Shown: one piece after another, positions 47,750 to 57,350 of the stretch
Numbering within the stretch: the first letter of the stretch is position 1
Layout: every line of letters starts with the position of its first letter
Assembly: GCA_003213135.1 (NCBI GenBank)
Contig: QCNT01000001.1
Span: 62,001 to 126,000, forward strand
DNA from: Pelagibacteraceae bacterium AG-426-I15
GTDB lineage: Bacteria > Pseudomonadota > Alphaproteobacteria > Pelagibacterales > Pelagibacteraceae
Direction: 5' to 3'
DNA: 64,000 nucleotides
Position numbers and translations under genes: made by a program
Notes under the pieces: model-generated
What the model saw: only the letters and a program-made list of their open reading frames with translations
Databases searched by the model: none
Told to the model about the DNA's origin: nothing

Positions 47750-47776
47750 AAAATGGGCTTTTGCCCATTTTTTTTT
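47750..47776 (+). terminator. Rho-independent terminator after metK
   Basis: AAAATGGGC (47750-47758), loop TTTT, GCCCATTTT (47763-47771), running into T9 (47768-47776). It ends the tsaB-to-metK run 57 bases after the metK stop. The nusA ribosome-binding site (AGGTGAAAGG, 47777-47786) begins directly after the T tract, so the hairpin lies in the nusA leader or its promoter region and could attenuate read-through. Confidence 0.88.
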
Positions 47777-47792
47777 AGGTGAAAGGAAAAAA

Positions 47793-49346
47793 ATGCTTAA
47801 TAGAGGTTTAGACAAACAAGAACTGCTAAGAGTTGTTGACGCTGTAGCGAATGAAAAATCAATTGACAAGGAACTAATCCTAAGCTCAATGGAATCTGCT
47901 ATACAGAAGGCTGCATATAGTAAATTTGGAACTGAAAATGAAATTGAGGCACAAATAGACCGAAAAAGTGGAAGTATAAAAATTCAAAAAGTTTTAAAAA
48001 TTGTAGACAATGTAGAAGATCCTGCAAGAGAAGTATTGCTTAAGGACATTGAATCAGAAAAAAAGAAAAATATTGATCTAAAAGTTGGAGACAAAATATA
48101 TGAAGAGCTACCCCAAATTGATTTTGGAAGAATAGCGGCACAAAGTGCGAAACAAGTAATTTCTCAAAGAGTTAGAGAAGCTGAAAAAAATAGGCAATAT
48201 GAAGACTTTAAAGATAAAAAAGGTCAAATATTGAGCGGAGTTATTAAAAGACAAGAGTACAGCAATGTAATAGTAGACTTAGGCAGAGCCGAAGGAATAA
48301 TAAGAAAAGAAGAATTAATTCAAAGAGAAATACTTAAAAATGGAGACAGGGTTAAAGCTTATTGTTTCGATGTCAAACAAGACGTTAAAGCGCATCAAAT
48401 ATATTTATCTAGAGCCCACCCGCAATTTCTTGCTAAATTATTTTTTCAGGAAGTTCCAGAAATATACGACGGTATAATTGAGGTTAAATCAGTTTCAAGA
48501 GATCCGGGAAGTCGAGCTAAAATTTTAGTTTACTCTAAAGACTCGTCCCTAGATCCTGTAGGGGCCTGTGTGGGAATGAGGGGAAGCAGAGTTCAAACAG
48601 TAGTTAATGAATTACAGGGAGAAAAAATTGACATAATAAAATGGACTGAAGATTTACCAACATTAGTTGCAGAATCCTTATCTCCGGCTGAAATTCAGAA
48701 AGTTTTAATAGATGAACAAAATAAAAGAATCGAGGTTATTTTGGGAGAGGAAAATCTAAGTAAAGCAATTGGTAGAAGAGGGCAAAATGTAAGATTGGCA
48801 TCAAAGTTGATAGGTTATGAAATTGATATTTTAACTGACAAGGAAGACTCAGAAAGAAGACAAATAGAATTTAAAGAAAAAACAGAAAATTTTGTCAAAA
48901 ATTTAGAAGTAGACGAGACTTTAGGACAACTTTTGGTTTCAGAAAATTTTCAAAGTGTAGAGGAAATTGCCCAGTCAAAACCTGAAGATATTCATAAAAT
49001 TGAAGGAATAGACGAAGCAACTGCTTCTGAATTAATATCTAGAGCAACAGAAAGCTTGGAAAAAGAAAAAATTGAAATATCAAAAAAACTTATAGATCTA
49101 GGTGTTGAAGACTCACTTATTAATTTAAAAGGAATGACACAAGGTATGCTTGTTGTTTTAGGTGAAAAAAATATCAAGAAGCTTAAAGATTTTGCAGACC
49201 TATCTTCCGATGAGTTGATAGGGGGTTTTGATGAAATAAAAGGCAAAAGAATAAGAATAAACGGTTATTTAGAAGATTTTGCCTTGTCAAAAGAGGAAGC
49301 AGATAATCTAATTATGGCAGCTAGAAATATCGTTTTTAAAAGTTAA
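47793..49346 (+). CDS. nusA: Transcription termination/antitermination factor NusA
   Basis: A 517-residue RNA polymerase-associated factor. The N-terminal RNAP-binding domain (LRVVDAVANEKSIDKELI) is followed by an S1 domain (GQILSGVIKRQEYSNVIVDLG). Two KH domains follow (GACVGMRGSRVQTVVNEL and LSKAIGRRGQNVRLAS). The C-terminal HhH-type repeats (VEEIAQSKPEDIHKIEGIDEATASEL) are those used by some proteobacteria. It starts with a clear ribosome-binding site just after the upstream terminator. The rimP gene usually before it and ylxR after it are absent. Confidence 0.96.
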   Translation: MLNRGLDKQELLRVVDAVANEKSIDKELILSSMESAIQKAAYSKFGTENEIEAQIDRKSGSIKIQKVLKIVDNVEDPAREVLLKDIESEKKKNIDLKVGDKIYEELPQIDFGRIAAQSAKQVISQRVREAEKNRQYEDFKDKKGQILSGVIKRQEYSNVIVDLGRAEGIIRKEELIQREILKNGDRVKAYCFDVKQDVKAHQIYLSRAHPQFLAKLFFQEVPEIYDGIIEVKSVSRDPGSRAKILVYSKDSSLDPVGACVGMRGSRVQTVVNELQGEKIDIIKWTEDLPTLVAESLSPAEIQKVLIDEQNKRIEVILGEENLSKAIGRRGQNVRLASKLIGYEIDILTDKEDSERRQIEFKEKTENFVKNLEVDETLGQLLVSENFQSVEEIAQSKPEDIHKIEGIDEATASELISRATESLEKEKIEISKKLIDLGVEDSLINLKGMTQGMLVVLGEKNIKKLKDFADLSSDELIGGFDEIKGKRIRINGYLEDFALSKEEADNLIMAARNIVFKS

Positions 49347-49351
49347 TTAAA

Positions 49352-51547
49352 ATGGAAAAAAATAAAAATAAAAAAAAAACACTTACAATATCTGGAAATT
49401 TTGAAAAGAAAGCATCTACATTTCCAAACAAACAGCCTGGAAAAAAAACTTTTAATGTTTACAAAAAGAAGCCTCAAGGTAACTTTACTAAAAAGTTTGA
49501 TCAAAATTTTACAAAACCTGCAGACAAACCAAATAAAAGAAATTTTTCGAGAAAGTTTGCTGAGCAGCAAGCTACAAAAAGATTTATTCATTCAGACGCC
49601 AAAGATACATTTAAACCAAAAACCAAGACAGATAAAAATAAAAATTTAGATCAAAAAAGAGAGTCTAAACTTACAATCTCCAGAGCAATGAATGTTGAAG
49701 AGTTCGAAATTAAACAAAGAAGTTTGGCTTCTGTGAAAAGAGCAAGACAAAAGGAAAAAAAATTAAAAAAAGATGATGTAAAAAAAGAGTTTAAAAAAGT
49801 AATAAGAGATGTAAACATACCTAACAAAATAACTATACAAGAACTGTCTAACAGAATGGCAGAACAATCTAGTGGAATAATAAAATTTCTATTAAATATG
49901 GGGGTACAGGCAACAATAAATCATACAATAGATAAGGATACTGCTGAATACATCGTCAAGGAGTTTGGTCATAACCCAGTTTTAGAAAAAACTCCTTCTA
50001 TAAATCAGGAAATTAAAAAGCAAGAAGATAAAAAAAATCTTAAAACACGTCCACCTATAGTTACGATTATGGGCCACGTTGATCACGGTAAAACTTCTCT
50101 ACTGGATTCATTAAGAAGTACAAATGTAGTTTCAGGAGAGCACGGAGGGATAACCCAACACATCGGTGCATACCAAGTCAAAGATAATAAAAATAAGCTG
50201 ATAACTTTTATAGATACCCCAGGTCATGCAGCTTTTACCGAAATGAGAGCTAGAGGATCAAAACTTACAGATATAGTTGTTCTAGTAATTTCTGCAGAGG
50301 ATGGTGTTAAACCACAAACTGTTGAAGCCATTCAGCATTCAAAGGCAGCAAAAGTTCCAATTATAGTTGCGATTAATAAATGTGATTTACCCAATACAAA
50401 TATTGAAAAAATAAAAAATGAACTTATGCGTTATGAACTAATAGCTGAAAGTTTAAGCGGCGATACTTTATTTGTAGAGGTATCTGCAAAAACAAAAAAA
50501 AATTTAGATAAATTAAAAGAAACAATACTTCTTCAAGCTGATTTATTAGATCTAAAGGCTTCAGAAACTGGAAATGCAAAAGGTATAGTATTAGAAGCTA
50601 AAATAGATAAAGGCAAAGGACCCGTGGCTACAATCTTAGTTACCGATGGGGAATTAAGGAAAAGTAATTATTTTATTTGCGGAAGTACCTATGGAAAAAT
50701 TCGAGCCATGATTGATTACAATGGCAAAACAATAGATAACGCTTATCCATCTTCTCCTGTAGAAATTCTTGGTTTAAACGAAAAGGCTCAAGCTGGAGAT
50801 GAGTTTTTAGTAGTTTCAAGCGAAGATGAAGCAAGAAAAATTAGCGATTTTAAGAAAACGGGAATTAGTGAAAGTAAAAATTTAATATCACAAGATAAAA
50901 CTAATATTTTTGATAAAGAAAATAAAAAAAAAGAGTTGAACATAATTTTAAAATCTGATGTTCAGGGGTCTAGTGAAGCTCTTAAGAGCGCCATAGAGAA
51001 AATTGATCACCCAGAAGTAACACCCAAAATTATTTTATCAGATATAGGCATGATCAATGAAACAGATGTATCCTTAGCTAAAGCATCCAGCGCAGTTATC
51101 ATTGGTTATAATATTAAACCGAATAGAGAGGCAAAAAAAACTGCTGAGGCACAGAAAGTAAGAATTGAATTTTATAATATTATTTATAAAGCTATTGAGT
51201 TTGTTGAAAACAATCTTTCAGGATTATTAGAGCCAGAGAGAAAAGAAAAAGTCGAGGGTATGGCAGAAATTTTAAAAATATTTAAATTATCAAAATCTGG
51301 AAAAATTGCCGGATCTAAAGTTACAGAAGGTGAGATAAAAAATAATTCAAAAGCAAGAATTGTAAGAGATGGAAAAGTTGTTCACGAAGGTAGTATATCA
51401 AGTATTTTTAGGGAAAAAAATGCTGTTAAGGAAGTCAAAAATGGTCTTGAATGTGGAATTTCATTTAAAAATTTTACAGATTTTAAGGAGAAAGACATAA
51501 TCGAGTCTTATACAGTTGACATTATAAGAAGAGAAATCCATGATTAA
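49352..51547 (+). CDS. infB: Translation initiation factor IF-2
   Basis: A 731-residue GTPase that brings fMet-tRNA to the ribosome. The N-terminal ~170 residues are low-complexity and Lys-rich (KKKTFNVYKKKPQGNF). An IF2_N domain follows (IQELSNRMAEQSSGIIKFLLNMG). The G domain has GHVDHGKTSLLD, GGITQHIGAY, DTPGHAAF and NKCD. Domains II-IV end with the fMet-binding region. It starts five bases after nusA and overlaps rbfA by 8 bases. Confidence 0.97.
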   Translation: MEKNKNKKKTLTISGNFEKKASTFPNKQPGKKTFNVYKKKPQGNFTKKFDQNFTKPADKPNKRNFSRKFAEQQATKRFIHSDAKDTFKPKTKTDKNKNLDQKRESKLTISRAMNVEEFEIKQRSLASVKRARQKEKKLKKDDVKKEFKKVIRDVNIPNKITIQELSNRMAEQSSGIIKFLLNMGVQATINHTIDKDTAEYIVKEFGHNPVLEKTPSINQEIKKQEDKKNLKTRPPIVTIMGHVDHGKTSLLDSLRSTNVVSGEHGGITQHIGAYQVKDNKNKLITFIDTPGHAAFTEMRARGSKLTDIVVLVISAEDGVKPQTVEAIQHSKAAKVPIIVAINKCDLPNTNIEKIKNELMRYELIAESLSGDTLFVEVSAKTKKNLDKLKETILLQADLLDLKASETGNAKGIVLEAKIDKGKGPVATILVTDGELRKSNYFICGSTYGKIRAMIDYNGKTIDNAYPSSPVEILGLNEKAQAGDEFLVVSSEDEARKISDFKKTGISESKNLISQDKTNIFDKENKKKELNIILKSDVQGSSEALKSAIEKIDHPEVTPKIILSDIGMINETDVSLAKASSAVIIGYNIKPNREAKKTAEAQKVRIEFYNIIYKAIEFVENNLSGLLEPERKEKVEGMAEILKIFKLSKSGKIAGSKVTEGEIKNNSKARIVRDGKVVHEGSISSIFREKNAVKEVKNGLECGISFKNFTDFKEKDIIESYTVDIIRREIHD

Positions 51548-51932
51548 AAATTCATCAAACTTTGGTCCAAATCACCGAAAATTAAGAGTTGGTGAATTAA
51601 TAAAACAAAATCTAGGTCAAATTTTTCTTAAAAATGAAGCAAAAATACCTTCTTTTAATACAAATCTAATTACCATAACAGAAGTGAAAATGAGTTCTGA
51701 TCTAAAATCCGCTAGAGCATACGTTATTCCTCTAGGGGGCAAAGAAATAGAAAGGACTGTTAATACCTTGACCGAGTTTTCTTATCTTGTTAGAAAGGCA
51801 CTATCAAAGAAGTTAGATATTAAGTTTCTTCCTAGGTTGTACTTTGTCGGAGATAAATCCTTTGATTATGCTGAAAGAATTGAGAAGTTAATTAAACAAA
51901 ATAATAATGAAGTCAAAAAAAGAAATTATTAA
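51540..51932 (+). CDS. rbfA: Ribosome-binding factor A
   Basis: Small 30S maturation factor of 130 residues with a KH-like fold. RKLRVGELIKQNLGQIFL at the N-terminus, TITEVKMSSDLKSARAYVIPLGG, and LPRLYFVGDKSFDYAERIEKLI match the family closely. It starts inside infB (8-base overlap) and overlaps rpsO by 26 bases. truB, normally between rbfA and rpsO, is absent. Confidence 0.93.
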   Translation: MIKNSSNFGPNHRKLRVGELIKQNLGQIFLKNEAKIPSFNTNLITITEVKMSSDLKSARAYVIPLGGKEIERTVNTLTEFSYLVRKALSKKLDIKFLPRLYFVGDKSFDYAERIEKLIKQNNNEVKKRNY

Positions 51933-52164
51933 ATCTTTAGCTGGACATAAGAATGATGTTGGTTCAACAGCTGTACAAATAGGCTTGTTAAGTGAAAAAA
52001 TTAATAAACTTTCAGATCATTTTAAAAAGTTCAAAAAAGACAAACATTCTTTTCGTGGACTTACAAAATCAGTGAATCAGAGAAAAAGATTACTAGCTTA
52101 TTTAAGCAAAAATGATCCGAAGAAATATAATGATATTTTAAAAAAATTAAATTTAAGAAAATAA
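51907..52164 (+). CDS. rpsO: 30S ribosomal protein S15
   Basis: An 85-residue 30S protein binding 16S rRNA and S6/S18. DVGSTAVQIGLLSEKINKLSDHFKKFKKDKHSFRGLTK is the classical S15 core, with QRKRLLAYLSKNDPKKY and a final NLRK. Four residues shorter than the usual 89. The ATG at 51907 lies inside rbfA, so expression is coupled to rbfA translation. The stop is directly followed by the pnp ATG. Confidence 0.96.
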   Translation: MKSKKEIIKSLAGHKNDVGSTAVQIGLLSEKINKLSDHFKKFKKDKHSFRGLTKSVNQRKRLLAYLSKNDPKKYNDILKKLNLRK

Positions 52165-54234
52165 ATGTTCAAACAATTCAAAGAAGAAATAGATTTTGGT
52201 GGAAAAAAACTTACTTTAGAAACGGGCAAGATAGCACGACAAGCAGACGCTGCAATAATTGCTACTTGGGGTGAAACAGTAGTTATCGCGACAGTCGTTG
52301 GTGCTAAAAAAGTAAATCCAGAAACAGATTACTTTCCACTTTCTGTTAACTATCAAGAAAAATATTATGCTGCAGGAAAGATTCCGGGAGGCTATTTTAA
52401 AAGAGAAGCGAGACCGACCGAGTCTGAAACTTTAATATCAAGATTAATAGACAGACCAATCAGACCTTTATTCCCAGACGATTTTAGAAATGAAGTTCAA
52501 GTTTTGCCTACAGTCCTTTCTTACGACCATGAAAACGAGTCTGATATATTATCAATAATAGCGTCATCAGCTGCACTATCAATTTCTGGATTACCCTTTA
52601 AAGGACCAGTAGGAGCATCAAGGGTCGGATTTATAGAAAACAAGTATGTTTTAAATCCAACAAAAAAAGAGATGGAGAATTCCAAACTGGATTTAGTTGT
52701 TGCTGGAACCAAGGATGCTGTTTTAATGGTTGAGTCCGAAGCTTCTGGTTTAATAGAAAAAGAAATGTTAGATGCCGTGAAATTTGGTCACGAAGGTTTT
52801 GTTTCAGTAATTAAGGGCATAGAAAAACTAGCAAAAAAATGCTCAAAAGAAGATTGGATAATCGAAAAGAAAGATTACAGCAATGTTTCAAAAAAAATTA
52901 ATAAAGAACTCACCAAAGATTTAGAAAAGGCATTCTCAGAAAAAGATAAAAAGAAAAGATCCGAACTAATTAGTTTAGCAGGAGAAAAATGCAAAGCTTT
53001 ATTCGAGGATGATGAAGATCTTTTAGAACATGAGATAATGTTACAACTCAAAAATTTAGAGAAAGATATTGTAAGAAATAGAATTTTAAAAAGCAAAAAG
53101 AGAATTGATGGAAGAGGCTTAGGAGATATAAGACCAATTAAATGCGAAGTTGGAATTTTACCAAGAGTGCATGGTTCAGCCCTGTTTACTAGAGGTGAAA
53201 CACAGGCTTTGGTAACAACAACTTTAGGTACAACAGATGATGAACAAAGAATTGAAAGCTTAGAAGGTCTAAGAAGAGAAAGATTTATGTTACATTATAA
53301 TTTTCCTCCCTTTTCAGTTGGAGAAACAGGAAGAATTGGTACAGGTAGAAGAGAAGTTGGACACGGAAAACTAGCTTGGAGAGCTTTAAATTCATCACTT
53401 CCTAAAAAAGAAAATTTTCCTTACACATTAAGAATTGTTTCTGAGATCACAGAATCTAACGGATCTTCATCAATGGCAACAGTTTGTGGATCTTCATTAG
53501 CATTAATGGATGCTGCTGTTCCAATAGCAGAGCCTGTAGCAGGAATAGCGATGGGATTAATTAAGGAAAAAGATAAGTTTTCGATTTTATCAGATATCTT
53601 GGGAGACGAAGATCATTTAGGTGATATGGATTTTAAAGTTGCCGGAACAAAAAATGGAATTACTTCATTGCAGATGGATATAAAGATTACAGGAATTACT
53701 TTTGAGATTATGGAAAAAGCTCTTACTCAAGCAAAAGAAGGAAGGGTTCACATTTTAAATGAAATGAATAAAACCATAAAATCTTCAAGAAAAGAAGTTG
53801 GAAAACATACTCCAAAAATGGAAACAATAAAGGTTGATAAAAAAGATATAGCCACTGTTATAGGCAAGGGTGGAGCCACTATAAGAGAGATAGTAGAAAA
53901 ATCAGGTGCAAAAGTTGATGTTAAGGATACTGGAGAGGTTACAGTGGCTGCTGCGAATGAAGAAACCAGAAAGATAGCTGTTCAAATGATTAATGATCTT
54001 GTAGCTAAACCTGAAATGGGAAAAACGTATAAAGGAAAGGTGGTTAAAATTATGGAATTTGGAGCCTTTGTAAATTTTTTAGGAAAACAAGATGGTCTTG
54101 TTCATATTTCACAATTGGCAGCTAAAAGAGTTCAAAAAGTAACTGATGTTGTAAAAGAAGGTGATGAAGTATCGGTTAAAGTAATTGGATTTGATAGAGG
54201 AAAAGTTAAGCTCTCAATAAAAGAAGCTGTCTAA
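52165..54234 (+). CDS. pnp: Polyribonucleotide nucleotidyltransferase (PNPase)
   Basis: Phosphorolytic 3'-5' exoribonuclease, 689 residues. Two RNase PH domains include [29 protein letters not shown] and [18 protein letters not shown]. The active region is [14 protein letters not shown] / [26 protein letters not shown] domain ([20 protein letters not shown]) and a C-terminal S1 domain ([29 protein letters not shown]) follow. It ends the nusA-pnp run and overlaps the convergent GNAT-like gene by 4 bases. Confidence 0.97.
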   Translation: MFKQFKEEIDFGGKKLTLETGKIARQADAAIIATWGETVVIATVVGAKKVNPETDYFPLSVNYQEKYYAAGKIPGGYFKREARPTESETLISRLIDRPIRPLFPDDFRNEVQVLPTVLSYDHENESDILSIIASSAALSISGLPFKGPVGASRVGFIENKYVLNPTKKEMENSKLDLVVAGTKDAVLMVESEASGLIEKEMLDAVKFGHEGFVSVIKGIEKLAKKCSKEDWIIEKKDYSNVSKKINKELTKDLEKAFSEKDKKKRSELISLAGEKCKALFEDDEDLLEHEIMLQLKNLEKDIVRNRILKSKKRIDGRGLGDIRPIKCEVGILPRVHGSALFTRGETQALVTTTLGTTDDEQRIESLEGLRRERFMLHYNFPPFSVGETGRIGTGRREVGHGKLAWRALNSSLPKKENFPYTLRIVSEITESNGSSSMATVCGSSLALMDAAVPIAEPVAGIAMGLIKEKDKFSILSDILGDEDHLGDMDFKVAGTKNGITSLQMDIKITGITFEIMEKALTQAKEGRVHILNEMNKTIKSSRKEVGKHTPKMETIKVDKKDIATVIGKGGATIREIVEKSGAKVDVKDTGEVTVAAANEETRKIAVQMINDLVAKPEMGKTYKGKVVKIMEFGAFVNFLGKQDGLVHISQLAAKRVQKVTDVVKEGDEVSVKVIGFDRGKVKLSIKEAV

Positions 54235-54749
54235 ATTTTATATTCAAAATTTTGAGACTCCGGATTGACCTGAAGTTCCTTAGCACCATTACGTAAATGA
54301 AAATTTCTAGCCATGTCAGTTAATGGTGACAAAGTAATTAACCTATTTAAATGGTTTGATTTTTTAATTTTTTTAAACACTTCCTTTACTATTAATTTAC
54401 CTCCGCCCTTCTTCTTAGACCAAACTGTATAAGCAATAGCTATTTTTCCAATATTTTCATTTCTCCATGAGGCACTTTGTAAATGAGCATCTTTTGTCAT
54501 TAAATCAAACTCTTTTATTGTTTTGGGAACCTCATTTGTGAAACCAAAACACATGATTGCACATATTTCATTTTTATACTTAACCCCAAAAATTTTTCTT
54601 CCATAACTTGTTCTAAAATCCACATCTAGTTCTGGCCTTATCGGGTCTTCTGCTACATCACATGAATTAAGCTCTACTAACTCTGCTCCCTTAATCCAAT
54701 CAAAGAAATTGTTAAATTTTTCTTTTATTTTTTTATTAAATTTTTTCAT
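54231..54749 (-). CDS. GNAT-like acyltransferase-fold protein, function unknown
   Basis: A 172-residue soluble protein not assigned to a named family. The C-terminal half ([29 protein letters not shown], then [23 protein letters not shown]) has the order of a GNAT fold: a strand, a G-rich acetyl-CoA loop, a helix, then a helix followed by G-A-x-E-L. The canonical Q/RxxGxG/A loop appears as KKGGGK. The substrate is unknown. It is separated from fabI by 27 bases and may be cotranscribed with it. Confidence 0.5.
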   Translation of the reverse strand: MKKFNKKIKEKFNNFFDWIKGAELVELNSCDVAEDPIRPELDVDFRTSYGRKIFGVKYKNEICAIMCFGFTNEVPKTIKEFDLMTKDAHLQSASWRNENIGKIAIAYTVWSKKKGGGKLIVKEVFKKIKKSNHLNRLITLSPLTDMARNFHLRNGAKELQVNPESQNFEYKI

Positions 54750-54776
54750 TTAATCATTCCAAACTGATAGCTTTTA

Positions 54777-55562
54777 TTATGAGATATTTTTTGGATTAGG
54801 CATTCCTACTTTATTGTAGCCTGCATCCACATAGTGTATTTCGCCCGTAACACCCGCCGCAAGATCGCTTAACAAATATAAAGCTGATTTTCCAACATCA
54901 TCTATGTCTACATTTCTCTTTAGCAAAGAATGGTCTGCACTCCATTTGTATAAAAATTTTGCATCGCCTATGGCAGAAGCAGCCAAAGTTTTGATAGGTC
55001 CAGCACTTATGGCATTAACCCTAATCCCTTTAGAACCTAAATCTTTAGCAATATATTTCACGCTAGACTCCAAAGCAGCTTTACAAACGCCCATTACATT
55101 ATAATTTGGAACAACTTTCGTAGACTCATAAGTTAAAGTTAACATGCTGGAACCACTTTCCATAATTTTAGATGCCTCTTTTGCTACTTCTGTAAATGAA
55201 AAACAAGATACCAGCATACTTTTAGCAAAATTTTCTCTAGATGTATTTATATATTCTCCAGATAACTCTGCTCTATCTGAAAAAGCAACTGCATGTACAA
55301 CAAAATCTAATTTGCCCCATTTATTTTTGATTTCTTGAAATGTTTTTACGACATCATCCTTATTTTCTACATTGCAATTTATTGTAAATTTTGAATTTAA
55401 TGACTCAGCTAGAGGCGTTACTCTTTTTTTTAGTGCATCGCCCAAGTATGTAAAAGCCAACTCGGCTCCATTTTCAGAGAGCCTTTTAGCTATACCCCAT
55501 GCAATAGATCTTTCATTAGCAACGCCCATTATTAATCCTTTTTTACCTTTGACCAAGCTCAT
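54777..55562 (-). CDS. fabI: Enoyl-ACP reductase FabI
   Basis: NADH-dependent enoyl reductase of fatty-acid synthesis, 261 residues. GLIMGVANERSIAWGIAKRL is the FabI-type nucleotide-binding start. The Tyr-x6-Lys site appears as YNVMGVCKAALES, and IRVNAISAGPIKTLAASAIGD is a family signature. The fabA-fabB-fabI order is the standard unsaturated-fatty-acid cluster in alphaproteobacteria. It follows fabB after two bases. Confidence 0.96.
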   Translation of the reverse strand: MSLVKGKKGLIMGVANERSIAWGIAKRLSENGAELAFTYLGDALKKRVTPLAESLNSKFTINCNVENKDDVVKTFQEIKNKWGKLDFVVHAVAFSDRAELSGEYINTSRENFAKSMLVSCFSFTEVAKEASKIMESGSSMLTLTYESTKVVPNYNVMGVCKAALESSVKYIAKDLGSKGIRVNAISAGPIKTLAASAIGDAKFLYKWSADHSLLKRNVDIDDVGKSALYLLSDLAAGVTGEIHYVDAGYNKVGMPNPKNIS

Positions 55563-55564
55563 TA

Positions 55565-56776
55565 TTATACCTTTTCAAAAATTAAAGTCGCGTTTGTACC
55601 ACCAAAACCAAAACTATTAGACATTACAGAGTTTAAACTTACATTTTTTTCAACTTTTGTAACTATTGGAAATTTTTTTGCCTCATCATCCATTTCATTA
55701 ACATTTGCAGATGCTGCAATAAAATTATTTTTCATCATTATCAAAGAGTAAATTGCTTCATGTACTGAAGCCGCACCTAGAGGATGTCCAGATAGAGACT
55801 TTGTTGAACTAATTTTTGGAATTTTATCTTTAAAAGCTTGCTCTATAGCTTTTAATTCTGTTATATCCCCCACCGGAGTAGAAGTTCCATGGGCATTAAT
55901 ATAATCTACTTTGTTTCTCGTAGTTTTTAACGCCAGGTCCATACATCTAGCAGCTCCTTCACCAGATGGAGCGACCATATCAAAACCATCTGAAGTAGCT
56001 CCATAACCTGTCAATTCAGCATAAATTTTTGCGCCTCTTGCCTTTGCATTTTCCATTTCTTCCAAAACCAAAACACCTGCACCTCCCGCAATAACAAATC
56101 CATCTCTAGTTTTATCATATGGTCTTGAAGCTTTTTCCGGAGTTTCATTATATTTTGATGATAGCGCTGTCATTGCGTCAAACATAGCTGTCATAGCAAA
56201 ATGCAATTCATCGCTTCCACCTGCAAAAATAATTTTTTGTTTTCCAAACTGGATTAACTCCATGGCATTTCCTATACAATGTCCGCTAGTAGCACATGCA
56301 GAACTTATTGTGTAATTAACACCTTTGATTTTAAAAGGAACTGCCAAAGTGGCTGACGCAGTGCTTGCCATTGTTCTAGGAACTATAAATGGACCCATTT
56401 TTTTTGGATTTTTCTCTCTAGTTTTGTCAGCTGCAAGAATTACATTTTCAATTGAAGGACCTCCCGACCCCATAACCATACCAGTTGAAATATTACTGAC
56501 TTCACTTTCCTTTAATCCTGAATCTAAAACGGCCTCTTTCATAGCCACGTAGTTATAAGCTGAACCATTGCCCATAAATCTTAATGCTTTCCTATCCACG
56601 TGATCACTTAATTTTATTTCGGGTTTTCCATGAATATTACTTTTTAAATTATGCTCTTTATATTCTTGGGCAAAAGTAATACCAGATTTTCCATTCATCA
56701 GAGAAGTACAAACTTCCTTTTGATTATTACCCAAGCAAGAAACTATTCCAATACCGGTTATAACAACTCTTTTCAT
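55565..56776 (-). CDS. fabB: Beta-ketoacyl-ACP synthase I (FabB)
   Basis: Condensing enzyme of 403 residues. VVITGIGIVSCLGNN is the N-terminal start. The active-site Cys is in ISSACATSGHCIGNAMELI, and the His pair is in NAHGTSTPVGDITELKAI and TKSLSGHPLGAASVHEA. It extends the cis-unsaturated intermediate made by FabA. It overlaps fabA by 4 bases. Confidence 0.96.
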   Translation of the reverse strand: MKRVVITGIGIVSCLGNNQKEVCTSLMNGKSGITFAQEYKEHNLKSNIHGKPEIKLSDHVDRKALRFMGNGSAYNYVAMKEAVLDSGLKESEVSNISTGMVMGSGGPSIENVILAADKTREKNPKKMGPFIVPRTMASTASATLAVPFKIKGVNYTISSACATSGHCIGNAMELIQFGKQKIIFAGGSDELHFAMTAMFDAMTALSSKYNETPEKASRPYDKTRDGFVIAGGAGVLVLEEMENAKARGAKIYAELTGYGATSDGFDMVAPSGEGAARCMDLALKTTRNKVDYINAHGTSTPVGDITELKAIEQAFKDKIPKISSTKSLSGHPLGAASVHEAIYSLIMMKNNFIAASANVNEMDDEAKKFPIVTKVEKNVSLNSVMSNSFGFGGTNATLIFEKV

Positions 56777-57279
56777 CTTTTATAAACTCCAACTTTTAAG
56801 TTCTCAGCAGTATATATTTGTTTTCCATCCGCCTTCAAAATACCATCAGCAAATCCAACTGTACCGCCCTCAGTCTTCAAAATTTTTTTCATATCAATCT
56901 CATATGTTGCCATTTTGACATTTTTAAGAACCTCTCCAGTAAATCTAACAGAATTTACGCCTAGCGCACGTCCTTTACCTGGTTCCCCTATCCATCCTAG
57001 AAAAAATCCCACTAATTGCCACATAGCATCTAAACCCAAGCATCCTGGCATAACAGGATCCATTTTAAAATGACAATCAAAAAACCACATCTTATCTTTT
57101 ATATCCAGCTCAGCTCTCACAATACCTTTTTTAAATTTTCCTTCATCTGATTTAATTTGTGTAATTCTATCAAACATTAACATAGGCGGTGATGGTAGAC
57201 GTGCGTTTCCTTCACCAAAAAGATTACCATTTGCACAGTCAATTAATTCGTTATAGTTGTAATTGTTTTTTTGTTTCAT
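56773..57279 (-). CDS. fabA: 3-hydroxydecanoyl-ACP dehydratase/isomerase FabA
   Basis: Introduces the cis double bond in unsaturated fatty acid synthesis. RLPSPPMLMFDRIT is the FabA N-terminal signature. The active-site region is FFDCHFKMDPVMPGCLGLDAMWQLVGFFLGW, with catalytic His and Asp. 168 residues from ATG 57279 (MKQKNNYNYNEL); five extra residues from an upstream codon are possible. It lies divergently next to irr, a linkage also known in rhizobia. Confidence 0.95.
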   Translation of the reverse strand: MKQKNNYNYNELIDCANGNLFGEGNARLPSPPMLMFDRITQIKSDEGKFKKGIVRAELDIKDKMWFFDCHFKMDPVMPGCLGLDAMWQLVGFFLGWIGEPGKGRALGVNSVRFTGEVLKNVKMATYEIDMKKILKTEGGTVGFADGILKADGKQIYTAENLKVGVYKR

Positions 57280-57350
57280 TTTGAAAGCTAACAATTGCTT
57301 GAGTTTTTGGCAATATCATATATAAAATTGGAAAATTATACAGTAAGTTA

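Noticed and set aside
49401-49649. 82-codon frame inside infB
   Set aside because: It lies in an alternative frame of the Lys-rich low-complexity N-terminus of IF-2; composition alone keeps it open.
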